64,000 bases of DNA from Faucicola osloensis_C (GCA_019353055.1 JABAHL010000005.1:1-64000), one strand, 5' to 3'; numbered from the stretch's first letter, positions 9,109-18,337 are shown. Program-made: numbers and translations. Notes: a model not told the origin generated them from the sequence alone.

Positions 9109-11001
9109 ATGAGTGGCTCAACGATACAGATTTTGGATATACAACATCTACACCAGCCCCCGTTTGATACACTAAGCGCTCAGCAGCGAACCCATCTGCA
9201 GCAGCACAGTAAAATCGTCTATTTGGACAACTTGCAGCCTATACCTGCAGGATGGCAAGGGGATTTTTTTATTATCCTTAAAGGCTTTGTTCATCAATTA
9301 CAAGGTGAGGCGTTGATTTCTACCTTAAATGCAGGCGATTGGTTTGATACCAAGGTCAGGCAAAGCGGCGTGTTCAACTTTATCACCCAGCAGCAAAGTC
9401 TGATGTACCGTATCGATGGGCAAGTGCTAAGTGCAATCACCGAGCAAAATCCCACCTTAAAAAACGCCTTGTTTGCCGATGTCGCTGCCCGTCTCAACCA
9501 TCACCAAGCCCGCCTTGCCCAAAGTGAAAGTCAAAAACTGCTATATCAACCGATTGCCAATTTGGGACAGCATATCAAACCGCCGCATTTTGTTGATGAT
9601 ACGGCAACGCTATACGATGCCACGATGGCGATGAACCAATTTGACATCAAGCATATTTTGGTTAAGTCACAAGCGCGAATGACCGAAGCAGAGCGTGACA
9701 AACTCATCGCACAAGGCGTCGAAAAATCCACCATCGCAGCGTATGTCGAGCGCATCGGTATTTTTACCCAAACCGATGTGTGCCGAGCGATTGGGCAGAA
9801 AGTTGATTTTGCCACCACGCCTGTGCTGGACTTTACTAATTTTAAAATCCATACCGTGCATCAATCGCAAGATGTCAGTGAAGCCTTGCTGACCATGCTA
9901 CAAACTCGTACCCACCGTTTACCTATTATTGATAGTCAAGGTCAAATCATTGGGATTTTGGGGCAAACCGAATTACTGAGCTTTTTAACCAACCATTCCA
10001 ATCTTATCGTCGCTCGTATTGAGCAAGCGCAGAGCTTAGAGGATGTTGCGGTGGCGGTGGAATTGATTGGTAAATTTATCCGTGAGCAGCACGCCAGCGG
10101 CATCAAAATCCATGTTATCAGCCGTCTGGTGCAAAGCTTGAATTTACAAGTGTTTGCCAAGGTATGGCAGCTAATTGTGCCTGCTATCACCTTCTACAAT
10201 ACTTGTCTGTTTGTGATGGGCTCAGAAGGGCGTGGTGAACAAATCTTGCGTACTGACCAAGACAATGCGCTGATTATCCGCAATGGTTTTAAAGATGACA
10301 ATCTGCCCAGCTATGCCGCGCAGTTCAATGAGGCATTGGCGAATATGGGTTATCCCTATTGTGATGGCAAGATTATGCTTAGCAACGAGCGTTGGCGAAA
10401 AACTTCAACCGCCTTTGAAAAACAAATCACGGCATGGTACGTGAGTGGCAGTAGTGAAGATATGATGTGGATTGCGACCTTAGTCGATGCGCATTTTGTT
10501 TGCGGCGATATTAAGCTCTTTGAGCAGCTGCAAAAACATTGGCAAGTCAGCGCGCAAAATGTGGCAACTAGCAACTTTATCAACCGTTTTGCCAAACCGA
10601 TTCTACAATTTGGCGATAGCAGTGGTTGGTGGCAAAAATTTGTCGGTGCCAGTGAAACCGATATTGACCTAAAAAAAGCAGGGATATTCCCGATTGTCCA
10701 TGGCGTGCGAGCCTTGTCACTGGAATATCATATCACTGAGACCAATACTCGAAGTCGACTGCAGCAGCTGGCACAGCAAAACGTGCTAGATGACACCATG
10801 GCGCAAAATCTGGCAGAAGCACTGGATTTTTTTATGGCAAAACGACTGGATGTGGCATTGACCACACAGGATAGAACAGCGCGAGCGGTAAATCCCAATC
10901 ACTTATCAGCACTGGAAAAAGACTTGTTAAAAGAATGTTTGGCGATGGTCAAAGATTTTAAAACCTTTATTACCCATCATTATCGCCTAGATATTTTTTA
11001 A
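9109..11001 (+). CDS. cyclic-nucleotide-binding-like/CBS/DUF294 nucleotidyltransferase protein
   Basis: A 630-residue signal-transduction-type protein. Order of parts: an N-terminal cNMP-binding-like domain (about 1-140, with FFIILKGFVHQLQG and LNAGDWFD), a pair of CBS domains (about 160-300; MNQFDIKHILV, TRTHRLPIIDSQGQIIGILG), then a DUF294-type nucleotidyltransferase domain with FVMGSEGRGEQILRTDQDNAL (about 366-386), whose GS and DxD-like residues fit the polymerase-beta fold, and a helical C-terminal domain. AAGGATGGTGAT just before the ATG is a good ribosome binding site. It is followed 35 bp later by a DnaQ-like exonuclease, an association seen in related bacteria. The substrate is unknown. 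Confidence 0.85.
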   Translation: MSGSTIQILDIQHLHQPPFDTLSAQQRTHLQQHSKIVYLDNLQPIPAGWQGDFFIILKGFVHQLQGEALISTLNAGDWFDTKVRQSGVFNFITQQQSLMYRIDGQVLSAITEQNPTLKNALFADVAARLNHHQARLAQSESQKLLYQPIANLGQHIKPPHFVDDTATLYDATMAMNQFDIKHILVKSQARMTEAERDKLIAQGVEKSTIAAYVERIGIFTQTDVCRAIGQKVDFATTPVLDFTNFKIHTVHQSQDVSEALLTMLQTRTHRLPIIDSQGQIIGILGQTELLSFLTNHSNLIVARIEQAQSLEDVAVAVELIGKFIREQHASGIKIHVISRLVQSLNLQVFAKVWQLIVPAITFYNTCLFVMGSEGRGEQILRTDQDNALIIRNGFKDDNLPSYAAQFNEALANMGYPYCDGKIMLSNERWRKTSTAFEKQITAWYVSGSSEDMMWIATLVDAHFVCGDIKLFEQLQKHWQVSAQNVATSNFINRFAKPILQFGDSSGWWQKFVGASETDIDLKKAGIFPIVHGVRALSLEYHITETNTRSRLQQLAQQNVLDDTMAQNLAEALDFFMAKRLDVALTTQDRTARAVNPNHLSALEKDLLKECLAMVKDFKTFITHHYRLDIF

Positions 11002-11036
11002 CGAAATAAAGATTGTTAATTGCCTAGAGAAAAGCC

Positions 11037-11684
11037 ATGTTTCATCGCATCAAAAATCTGTTCGGCGGTCAAAAACTTGAGCGACACAAACAGCGACTCA
11101 GCAAGCCTGAGTACGCTTATCTGTTTGATACCCAGCTATCTAAAGCCCCTAATGAGTGGATGAGCCTAGACCTAGAAATGACCGGACTTAATGCCAAACA
11201 AGATTATATTTTAAGTGTCGGTGCAGTAGGGGTGCGCAAAGAAAGTAACGAGTTTGTGATTGATACCGATAGCGCGCTGTCATTGGTATGCCGTCCGCCT
11301 GTGATGCCCACCCACGACACCATTGTGATTCACGGATTAAGACCGATAGATGTCGACAATGGCTTATCGTATGACGAGATGCTCACCCAATTATTGCCAA
11401 TGCTTAAAAACCGTCCCATAATTGGGTTTTGTTTGGACATGGATATGGCGTTTTTAAATGCCATTGCCAAACCGTTTTTGGGCGTGGAACTGGCTAATAA
11501 ACTTGTCGATGTCAGTCGCTTGTATCAACAAAATCAGCATCGACATGACCCCAGCCAAGTTGGGCAGTTACCACACCTCAATCAACTGCTAGACGAATAC
11601 CAAATCCCGCGATTACCTGCCCATAATGCCCTGAATGATGCCATCATGACTGCCATGTTGTTTACCCACCTGATGAAGTCATAG
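11037..11684 (+). CDS. DnaQ-like 3'-5' exonuclease
   Basis: A 215-residue DEDD-family exonuclease related to the DNA polymerase III epsilon subunit. Exo I is SLDLEMTGLN (Asp and Glu metal ligands), Exo II lies in GFCLDMDMAFLN, and Exo III is LPAHNALNDAIMTAML (His and Asp of the DEDDh type). It lacks the C-terminal polymerase-binding tail of true DnaQ, so it is probably an accessory exonuclease. It lies 35 bp behind the CBS/nucleotidyltransferase gene and is likely co-transcribed with it. Its stop codon sits in a small direct-repeat tract (11672-11726). Confidence 0.87.
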   Translation: MFHRIKNLFGGQKLERHKQRLSKPEYAYLFDTQLSKAPNEWMSLDLEMTGLNAKQDYILSVGAVGVRKESNEFVIDTDSALSLVCRPPVMPTHDTIVIHGLRPIDVDNGLSYDEMLTQLLPMLKNRPIIGFCLDMDMAFLNAIAKPFLGVELANKLVDVSRLYQQNQHRHDPSQVGQLPHLNQLLDEYQIPRLPAHNALNDAIMTAMLFTHLMKS

Positions 11685-11726
11685 CAAGTTTATGAAGTCA
11701 TAGTAGGCTTATGAAGTCATAAAAGC
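11672..11726. repeat. three-copy direct repeat around a stop codon
   Basis: The motif ATGAAGTCATA occurs three times (starting near 11673, 11692 and 11711) with a spacing of about 19 bases. The first copy includes the stop codon of the exonuclease gene, so the tract looks like a duplication of the gene's 3' end. Confidence 0.85.
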
Positions 11727-11735
11727 TAATCGGCA

Positions 11736-11766
11736 TAAAAAAACTCTCATCATGAGAGTTTTTTAT
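11736..11766. terminator. bidirectional terminator
   Basis: AAAACTCTCAT and ATGAGAGTTTT form a long stem with A and T runs on both sides. It lies between the convergent exonuclease gene and the lipoprotein gene and can serve both. Confidence 0.88.
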
Positions 11767-11778
11767 TTAAAGATGACT

Positions 11779-12534
11779 TTATTTTTTGCTGGCAGCGGCG
11801 TCTGCGCCTTTTGGCTTGATGCCTGCTTCCTCAGTTAACTGCATCAACATAGCACGGGCTTCTTCCGCGGATTTTTGCGCTTTTTCCATCGACTTAGCAA
11901 TTTCTGGGTTGGTCTCTGGGGTTGCTGTTGGTTTTTTAATCAAAGCCGCTGTACCGGCACGGCTATTGGTAATACTTTCAACCATTTTATCGCGGGTTTG
12001 TGCAACACGGGGGTCATTAAATTTTAATTTGTTGAGCGTGGCTTTTTGCAAATCTAACTGTGCCACCACTTCTTTAAAGAAAGCTTGTTGGTCAGCCGGC
12101 GTTTTGGCGTTTTGCATTTTTTTTGCCATTTCTGCTTGTTTGGCTTGGGTAGTGCGGTCAAGCTCGTTTAAGGTTTTAAATAACTGCGTCAAATCCGCTT
12201 TTAGCGCAAGATTAGGGGTCGCAGCCGCGGCATTATTGGCGGCAACTGTAGGCACGCTGCTAGCGTTGGCGGTTTTTTCTGCAGTCGCTGGCGTGGTGAC
12301 AGTTGTCGTGGTTGACGAAGCAGTGGTGGTAACGGCAGCACTAGCAGGCGCGCTAGAGATGGCTTGGGAAGCCGCCACAGGTGCAGTAGTTGTAGAAGTT
12401 GACGTGGTGGTCGTCGTTGCAGAAGCAGTAGTGGTTACGGCTTTGTCATCTTTTTTTGAGCATGCAGATAACGCTAGCACGAGACTCATAGCGCCTATAG
12501 TCATGGCAGAGGTGGCGATAGATTTGTTTAACAT
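11779..12534 (-). CDS. putative lipoprotein with Ala/Thr-rich linker
   Basis: A 251-residue protein with a lipoprotein signal (lipobox LSAC, then SKKDDK). Residues 30 to about 110 are almost only Ala, Thr, Ser and Val, a flexible low-complexity linker, followed by a helical, charged C-terminal part (about 110-250) rich in Lys, Gln and Ala (LFKTLNELDRTTQAKQAEMAKKMQ). The C-terminal part is not recognised. The linker resembles those of the lipoproteins at 33243 and 54030. A long frame on the opposite strand is a by-product of the biased composition and is not annotated. The bidirectional terminator lies just downstream. Confidence 0.8.
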   Translation of the reverse strand: MLNKSIATSAMTIGAMSLVLALSACSKKDDKAVTTTASATTTTTSTSTTTAPVAASQAISSAPASAAVTTTASSTTTTVTTPATAEKTANASSVPTVAANNAAAATPNLALKADLTQLFKTLNELDRTTQAKQAEMAKKMQNAKTPADQQAFFKEVVAQLDLQKATLNKLKFNDPRVAQTRDKMVESITNSRAGTAALIKKPTATPETNPEIAKSMEKAQKSAEEARAMLMQLTEEAGIKPKGADAAASKK

Positions 12535-12857
12535 AGAGTTTTTTTAACCTAAATAATTTTTTAATCTAAATAGCTTTAATTTAAATGATTTTTTCACCCA
12601 AAACAACTGAGGTTAGCGTTCTCGATTGAAACCCAAAACGGCAATAGCAGTGACTGCAATGTGGCAATTAGGCGACAGTTTAGCAAATAACTGAAAAATG
12701 AAATGTAGAGAATTGCAACAGAAGGCTACGGCAGTTTGTCTAAATGCCTTAATTTTAGCCGATTTGCTATGAAATCCAGTGGATTTTTATGGCAAAAAGC
12801 GCTAAGGTGGCAGCTTATTTTTGCCTAGTATAGATTCGTCACATTGTTGCTGTTGTT
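12535..12857. promoter_or_regulatory. divergent intergenic region (lipoprotein/dacB)
   Basis: 323 bases between two divergent genes, so promoters for both must lie here. Nothing gene-like was found. The sequence is AT-rich with homopolymer stretches near 12540-12595. TATAGATTCGTCACATTG near 12829 lies close to the dacB start. No operator palindrome is obvious. Confidence 0.4.
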
Positions 12858-14666
12858 ATGAAAAATTCGCGCCAATCCGTGGGTCTGCAAACCCGCGCTA
12901 CTCAATTATTGTCTTTAAAAACGGGTTTATTGCTATGGATGGCTTGTCTGTCCTTGGTGGGTCATACGTCAGCTACCACACAAGTCCAGCCGCCAATACT
13001 CAATGATTCAGCGACCAAGCAAAGCCAGGCAGTCATGGGGCAGCGCGATCCAGTTAACAAGCTACCTGAAACGATTCAGGCCAAACTTGCCCAAGCCAAT
13101 ATTCCGACCGATAGCATGAGCATGGTGGTACAACCGTTAACGGACAATCCGCAAAATGCAGCATCGACTACGCTACAAACGGCTTTGTTTAGTTATAACG
13201 CTGATGTGCCACGCATCCCTGCATCTACGCAAAAACTGATTGCCACTTATGTGGCGCTCGATAGTTTGGGCAAAGATTTTGTTTGGCAAACCAAATTGTA
13301 TCAGCATGGTTTTGTCTGGAAAGGCACGCTTTATGGCGATGTGATTGTGCAGGGCAGTGGTGACCCAAAACTGGAAAACGAGCGCTTGTACCAACTGCTT
13401 GCCATGATTAAAGCACAGGGTATTCAGCAAGTACAAGGCAATTTAATCATCGACAATCGCCAATTTGAAGGGGTGGATTTTGATGTTAATGCGTTTGATG
13501 GTAAAGGATTACGCCCTTATAATGCCCAGCCCAATGCTTTGTTAACCAATTTTGGTACGGTGGAAGTGGATTTAGTGCCACTGCCAAAACCCAATGCCAC
13601 ACCGGTCGTAAAGCCTAATACCAGCAGTGTCACGCGACCCACAACATCGGCTTCGATGGATATCGACAATCCCGCGGCAAATCTTGAGCAAATCCAAACC
13701 AAACCCTCGATTAATCCCAAAGACGTAGCGGCGTATCAGGTCATCCTAAAGCCTGCACTGGCAAACTTTACTATGCCTACAACACTTAAAGCCAGTCAAG
13801 AGCCTTGTAATAGCAACCAAGACGATTGGATTGGGACATTGACGTCCACAGGGTTGAGCTTTCACCAAACCGCGTCCGCCTTCTGTGGTGAGCAAAAGCG
13901 CTATCTGACGTTTCCTGATGGGGATGTACTGGTCAAACAACAAATCATCGCCGATTGGCAAAAAATCTTGCCAAACTTTACAGGGAATATTGAATTTGCC
14001 AATCCTGCAGTGCCTTATATGCAGCAAGCCAAGGCGATACCGCAAGTGCTACCTTGGTATATGCGCTTATACCTAAAATACTTTGGCAAACCCCTGACCC
14101 CAAAATTGGTTGGCTATGTCGCCTCCAATCCATTGCAAGAGCAAATCAAAGATATCAATCAGCACTCCAACAATGTGATGACAGAACAAATCGCCTTGTC
14201 GCTACCGCTATATGCTGACAAGCAGCGCATCAGCACTTATCCAAAAACCTTTGCCTACATCCACCAGTGGTGGCAACAAAAGCTGCCCCAAGCACAGCCC
14301 CCTGTGATGACTAGAGCCTCAGGTTTATGCCGTGATTGCCGCGTGGCGCCCAATAGTATGTTAGCGCTGCTAACTCTGGCTTATCATTCACCCAATTTTA
14401 CCGTATATCGTGATTCATTGGGCGTGGCAGGCGAGTCGGGTACCATCAAAGCGCTGAAATTGCGCCAGCCAAATAACCCTGCCATTGGGCATGCTTGGAT
14501 CAAAACAGGCACGCTCGATAATGTCACCAGCATGGCAGGCTATGTTCAAGGCAAATCAGGAAAATGGTATGCAGTGGTTGGGATGATTAATGCCGACAAT
14601 GTCAAAAATAATAGCAATGCCAAAGCCGTGCTGGATGAAATGTTAGCGTGGACAGCGCTACAGTGA
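12858..14666 (+). CDS. dacB: D-alanyl-D-alanine carboxypeptidase/endopeptidase (PBP4 type)
   Basis: Periplasmic class C penicillin-binding protein (peptidase S13 family) that trims or cleaves peptidoglycan cross-links. The three active-site motifs are present: SxxK as STQK at residues 123-126 (nucleophile Ser 123), SxN as SNN near 437-439, and KTG at 549-551. A signal-like hydrophobic segment is found at about residues 23-40 (GLLLWMACLSLVGHTSA). The region between the first two motifs is long, as usual in PBP4, but contains a low-complexity Pro/Thr/Asn stretch (about 238-280) that looks lineage-specific. At 602 residues it is larger than E. coli DacB (about 477). Confidence 0.92.
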   Translation: MKNSRQSVGLQTRATQLLSLKTGLLLWMACLSLVGHTSATTQVQPPILNDSATKQSQAVMGQRDPVNKLPETIQAKLAQANIPTDSMSMVVQPLTDNPQNAASTTLQTALFSYNADVPRIPASTQKLIATYVALDSLGKDFVWQTKLYQHGFVWKGTLYGDVIVQGSGDPKLENERLYQLLAMIKAQGIQQVQGNLIIDNRQFEGVDFDVNAFDGKGLRPYNAQPNALLTNFGTVEVDLVPLPKPNATPVVKPNTSSVTRPTTSASMDIDNPAANLEQIQTKPSINPKDVAAYQVILKPALANFTMPTTLKASQEPCNSNQDDWIGTLTSTGLSFHQTASAFCGEQKRYLTFPDGDVLVKQQIIADWQKILPNFTGNIEFANPAVPYMQQAKAIPQVLPWYMRLYLKYFGKPLTPKLVGYVASNPLQEQIKDINQHSNNVMTEQIALSLPLYADKQRISTYPKTFAYIHQWWQQKLPQAQPPVMTRASGLCRDCRVAPNSMLALLTLAYHSPNFTVYRDSLGVAGESGTIKALKLRQPNNPAIGHAWIKTGTLDNVTSMAGYVQGKSGKWYAVVGMINADNVKNNSNAKAVLDEMLAWTALQ

Positions 14667-14685
14667 TTGGTTTCTGGTTGATTGG

Positions 14686-15285
14686 CTATTTATCGTGAAC
14701 ATTAAAATACCAATCAATCTGGCGGTCAAATCCTATTTCCAGTAGGCTTGCGGTGATGCGCCCAGTCAAGCCCCACAAGGTCTCGCCATCAATGATAAAG
14801 CTCGGTGATACCATCACTTGGCGACCCAAATTATACGCATAATCGATGGTCGGCTGGTGAATAAGCGTGGCTAAATCTGCCCAAAATAGCCTTGCAATTT
14901 CGCACATCTCTGGCACAAGGTTAACACTGGGTGGTATCACCCCCACAATCGGCTTGACAGGTCTGCCGCTTTTGGCAAATTGTAGTGGCAATTCGCCCAA
15001 CACAGTCACTTGACTGGGATGAATACCGGTTTCCTCATGCGTTTCTCGTAACGCGGTAGCTTGGTTGCTATCGTCCGTGTCTTCGCGTCTGCCCCCTGCA
15101 AATGATACTTCGCCGGCATGTTCTCGCATATCCGAAGCGCGCAACGAGTACAAAATTTTTGGCTCAGCTTCATTGGTAATGGCGATGAGTACCGAATACG
15201 GCTGCGGCGTGGGGTCGAATGGCAGTTTTGCGATTCGCTCTGCCAGTTGGGTCAGTAAAGGACTTTGAAATCTAGTTGTGGACAT
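14686..15285 (-). CDS. Nudix hydrolase, CoA pyrophosphatase-like
   Basis: A 199-residue Nudix protein of the CoA pyrophosphohydrolase (YeaB/NudL-like) type. The Nudix box is complete (GGRREDTDDSNQATALRETH followed by EETGI), preceded by the LRASDMREHAGEVSFAGG segment typical of this subfamily, which supports hydrolysis of CoA or related dinucleotides. The frame continues to a TTG at 15324, but the ATG at 15285 begins the natural N-terminus (MSTTRFQSPLL). It starts 21 bases after the end of a small broken lipoprotein gene on the same strand and may have been co-transcribed with it. Its end is close to that of the convergent dacB. Confidence 0.88.
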   Translation of the reverse strand: MSTTRFQSPLLTQLAERIAKLPFDPTPQPYSVLIAITNEAEPKILYSLRASDMREHAGEVSFAGGRREDTDDSNQATALRETHEETGIHPSQVTVLGELPLQFAKSGRPVKPIVGVIPPSVNLVPEMCEIARLFWADLATLIHQPTIDYAYNLGRQVMVSPSFIIDGETLWGLTGRITASLLEIGFDRQIDWYFNVHDK

Positions 15286-15305
15286 ATTTTTTAATTCATC
15301 AAAAT

Positions 15306-15515
15306 TTAATGGGCAATTTCGCAATGTTTATAGGGCGCTTTGAGTTGACCGAATTTATCTAAAACTAATTGTCTATTGTCGATATCACTATCAAGCGGTA
15401 AAGCTGGCATAGCTGAGACAGGTTTTTGCATACTAGGCTGGGTATGCGGCGCGTTACAACCTGCTAATAATCCCAAACTTAATACCCAGCTAAATACTTA
15501 GCTAAACTTTCTCAT
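15306..15515 (-). pseudogene. small lipoprotein gene interrupted by a stop codon
   Basis: Reading the minus strand from the ATG at 15515 gives MRKFS, then TAA (15498-15500), then an open frame of 63 residues to the natural stop at 15306-15308. The region after the premature stop is a typical lipoprotein signal (VFSWVLSLGLLAGCNAP, lipobox LAGC) followed by a short Pro-rich mature part ending KAPYKHCEIAH. The intact protein would have had about 69 residues. No ATG, GTG or TTG codon between the TAA and the hydrophobic core could restart it with a full signal peptide. One base change would restore the frame (for example CAA). It is either a recent pseudogene or a sequencing error. Function unknown. 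Confidence 0.75.
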
Positions 15516-15620
15516 AATCGGCTGCTCAAATCATTTTTATCATGTAAAAACCTGCAATCAATGCTACCATACTTAAAACGACTTTCACCTCACAAAACAT
15601 AAAAATAATAGGAAAATGCC

Positions 15621-16181
15621 ATGCCTTACTGCCTGCAATGCGGTCATCTAGCCGAAACCAAAATCCCGCCGATGGACAGTCTGCCGCGCATTGTGTGCCC
15701 GTCTTGTGGCTACATCCATTATGAAAACCCCAAAGTCATCAACGGCTGTTTACTCATCCATGAAGATAAAGTTTTGCTCTGTCGCCGCGCGATTGAACCG
15801 CGGCATGGCTATTGGACGTTGCCCGCAGGCTTTATGGAGCTTGGCGAGACCATGAAAGATGGCGGTAATCGTGAGTGTTTTGAAGAAGCCGAAGCGATCG
15901 GCAGTGGATTAGAGCTATATTGTCTATACGACATACCAGATATCGGACAGATTCATATGATATTTATCGGCTCGCTCAAAGATGGCAAATTTGGCGTGGG
16001 CATCGAGAGCCTAGAATGTGCGTTGTTTGCCGAAGAAGACATCCCTTGGGAAGACTTGGCGTTCCAAAATGTCATTGAAACCCTGCAACATTATTTTGCT
16101 GACCGCAAAGCAGGGGCGACGCTGGGTAATTTTCCCATCCATCAGCAAGTGATTGCCAAATACGTGCATTTGGGCGATTAA
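15621..16181 (+). CDS. Nudix hydrolase with N-terminal zinc ribbon
   Basis: A 186-residue protein combining a zinc ribbon (CLQC at residues 4-7 and CPSC at 28-31, followed by GYIHYENPKVI) with a Nudix domain. The Nudix box reads GFMELGETMKDGGNRE followed by CFEEAEAIG; the EEA form replaces the usual EETG, as in a common subgroup of zinc-ribbon Nudix proteins. The catalytic Glu residues are kept. Substrate unknown; ADP-ribose or NAD-type nucleotides are plausible by family. AATAGGAAAATGCC supplies the ribosome binding site. It is divergent from the CoA-pyrophosphatase-like gene. Confidence 0.88.
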   Translation: MPYCLQCGHLAETKIPPMDSLPRIVCPSCGYIHYENPKVINGCLLIHEDKVLLCRRAIEPRHGYWTLPAGFMELGETMKDGGNRECFEEAEAIGSGLELYCLYDIPDIGQIHMIFIGSLKDGKFGVGIESLECALFAEEDIPWEDLAFQNVIETLQHYFADRKAGATLGNFPIHQQVIAKYVHLGD

Positions 16182-16231
16182 CTGTCCATTTAAACAGTAA
16201 ATTTCAAACGGCAAATTATTCGCTAAAAAGA

Positions 16232-16255
16232 TACGGGCGTGGCGCATACGCCCTA
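16232..16255 (+). terminator. GGGCGT...ACGCCC hairpin after the Nudix gene
   Basis: GGGCGTGGCGCATACGCCC (16234-16252) forms a compact hairpin after the Nudix gene. The T run is poor (TAAATAT), so termination may be weak. Almost the same hairpin recurs at 32541-32558. Confidence 0.5.
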
Positions 16256-16293
16256 AATATCTAAGTTCTAAACACCAAGATTGTAATCTTCAC

Positions 16294-16428
16294 TCAATGA
16301 CCGCATTTACCGCAGCCGCCGCAACTATTATTTTTGCCAGTTAAGCGCTTTTTGGCTTTGATTGCGACATATACCAACGCTATCAATACCATCAACATCA
16401 CAATAAAAGTCTGCATTTGCGCGTTCAT
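16294..16428 (-). CDS. FeoB-associated Cys-rich membrane protein
   Basis: A 44-residue protein: one membrane helix (TFIVMLMVLIALVYVAI), a basic stretch (KAKKRL) and a Cys-rich tail CGGCGKCGH. This is the pattern of the small FeoB-associated Cys-rich proteins (FeoC-like position) at the end of feo operons. The start is supported by GGAAGGACTCACT before the ATG. It begins 19 bases after the end of feoB on the same strand. The cysteines could bind iron or a redox cofactor and assist FeoB; the exact role is not established. Confidence 0.88.
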   Translation of the reverse strand: MNAQMQTFIVMLMVLIALVYVAIKAKKRLTGKNNSCGGCGKCGH

Positions 16429-16447
16429 AGTGAGTCCTTCCAATCAA

Positions 16448-18337
16448 TTAATTAACGAGTATATCTGTCACACGATAAGTAATAAAAGCTGCGATATAGG
16501 CTAATACAAATAAAAATACCACAATCATCGCCGTATATTTGCCCGAATTGCTCTCTCGTTTGATGGTGGCAATCGTTGCCATACACATGGGTGCATAGAT
16601 ATACCACGCCAAAAACGCAAACGCCGTTGGGAGTCCCCAATGATTGCGGATAATCGGGATTAAGCCTTCATTCACTGCCGCTTCATCACCACTCACCGCA
16701 TACACAGTACCCATCGCAGCGACCACCACTTCACGGGCAGCAATGCCAGGAATCATGGCGATACAGGTTTGCCAATCAAACCCAATCGGCGCGAAAAGCG
16801 GATGAATCCAATGCCCAAGATGACCGGCAATACTATAATCAATCGCAGGACCTGTGGCGTTGGCAGGCGGTTTTGGGAAAGTCACCAATACCCATAACAA
16901 TACGGACAACGAAAAAATAATCGTGCCTGCGCGTGTCAAGAACGCTTTAACTTTATCCCAAAGGCTAATCGCAATATGGCGCACATTGGGCAAGCGATAA
17001 GTCGGTAACTCCATCATCAGCGCCGTCAAGCTCGTGCGCCCTTGTACTTTAGCTATCCATTTAAGCCCCAGAGCGACCAAAGCCGCCGACACAATCCCAG
17101 CAAGATAGAGCGCAAACAAAGTCAGACCTTGCAGATTAAACAGCCCCAATACTTTGGTATCGGGAATCACGGCAGCGATGATTAATGCATAAATCGGCAA
17201 GCGTGCTGAACAGGTCAACATCGGTGCCAATGCCATGGTGACAAGGCGCTCGCGGGCATTGGGAATGGTGCGAGTCGCCATGACCGAAGGTACGGCGCAG
17301 GCAAAACTTGAAAGCAGCGGGATAAACGCCCGACCTGACAAGCCTGTTTTTGCCAATAAATTATCCAGCAAAAAAGCGGCGCGTGGCAAATAACCCGAAT
17401 CTTCTAACACCAAAATAAATAAAAATAGAATTGTAATCTGCGGCAAAAAAACAATCACCCCGCCGACACCCGCAAGCACGCCATCGACCAATAGACTTTG
17501 TAACAATCCAGAACCTAGCTGAGCGGTAATCCAAGTCCCTAGCGTATTGACTAGGCTATCTAAGCCATCCATCAACGGGGCAGCCCATGAATAAACCGCT
17601 TGGAACATCACAAACAGCACAATCAGCAAAATCACCATGCCCCAAAATGGGTGCAATAACAGACTGTCTAAACGCTCATGCCAACTGGGTAGGGCGCCTT
17701 TTTCGCGTACCGCATGGGCGATAATCGAGTCGGCTTCATGGTATAAGACAGTGGCATCTAAGTTATCAATGGTGTCAGCGACTTGGGTAAAATATTGCGC
17801 GTTACGCAGCGCGATAGCGGATTGGTTGGCTTGCTGCGCCACAAACTCACCGAGTAGTTGGTGGAGTTTTGCAGTGCCGTCACGTTTGATGGCGATGGTT
17901 TTGACCACGGGCATACCCAAGACTTCGGCTAGTGCATCTTCATCAATCACCACACCGCGTGAAGCCGCGACATCGGATAAATTGAGCGCGACCATCATCG
18001 GCAAGCCCAGTTGTTTGAGCTCCAGTAGCATCCGCAAACTCAAACGCAAATTCGTCGCATCGGCGACCGCGATAATGCCATCAAGCGGTTTTTCACCCGC
18101 CTGTTGACCCAGCAATACCTCACGGGTGACTTGCTCATCAGGACTGGTGGTGCGCAAACTATAAGTACCCGGTAAATCTAAGATAGTGACCGCTGGATTG
18201 CCCAACCACGTGGCAAATTTTTTGTCCACTGTGACGCCAGAGTAGTTAGCAATTTTTGCTTTTGCGCCCGTCAAGGCATTAAAGGTAGCCGTTTTACCGC
18301 AGTTTGGTGCCCCGACCAATGCCAACGTGATTGCCAT
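16448..18337 (-). CDS. feoB: ferrous iron transporter FeoB
   Basis: Inner-membrane Fe(II) transporter with a cytosolic GTPase. G1 is GAPNCGKTATFN, G3 is DLPGTYSL and G4 is NLSD, all in the first 125 residues; a helical linker follows, then about eight membrane helices including the Gate-type segments (LPRAAFLLDNLLAKTGLSGR, CAVPSVMATRTI). At 629 residues it is shorter than E. coli FeoB (773) but within the range of the family. Order on the minus strand is feoA, feoB, Cys-rich protein. Expression is probably Fur-controlled through the site upstream of feoA. Confidence 0.96.
   Translation of the reverse strand: MAITLALVGAPNCGKTATFNALTGAKAKIANYSGVTVDKKFATWLGNPAVTILDLPGTYSLRTTSPDEQVTREVLLGQQAGEKPLDGIIAVADATNLRLSLRMLLELKQLGLPMMVALNLSDVAASRGVVIDEDALAEVLGMPVVKTIAIKRDGTAKLHQLLGEFVAQQANQSAIALRNAQYFTQVADTIDNLDATVLYHEADSIIAHAVREKGALPSWHERLDSLLLHPFWGMVILLIVLFVMFQAVYSWAAPLMDGLDSLVNTLGTWITAQLGSGLLQSLLVDGVLAGVGGVIVFLPQITILFLFILVLEDSGYLPRAAFLLDNLLAKTGLSGRAFIPLLSSFACAVPSVMATRTIPNARERLVTMALAPMLTCSARLPIYALIIAAVIPDTKVLGLFNLQGLTLFALYLAGIVSAALVALGLKWIAKVQGRTSLTALMMELPTYRLPNVRHIAISLWDKVKAFLTRAGTIIFSLSVLLWVLVTFPKPPANATGPAIDYSIAGHLGHWIHPLFAPIGFDWQTCIAMIPGIAAREVVVAAMGTVYAVSGDEAAVNEGLIPIIRNHWGLPTAFAFLAWYIYAPMCMATIATIKRESNSGKYTAMIVVFLFVLAYIAAFITYRVTDILVN

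Noticed and set aside
11786..12547. 253-codon open frame on the plus strand opposite a lipoprotein
   Set aside because: It mirrors the Ala/Thr-rich lipoprotein on the minus strand, which has a proper signal and lipobox; the frame is open because of the biased codons.
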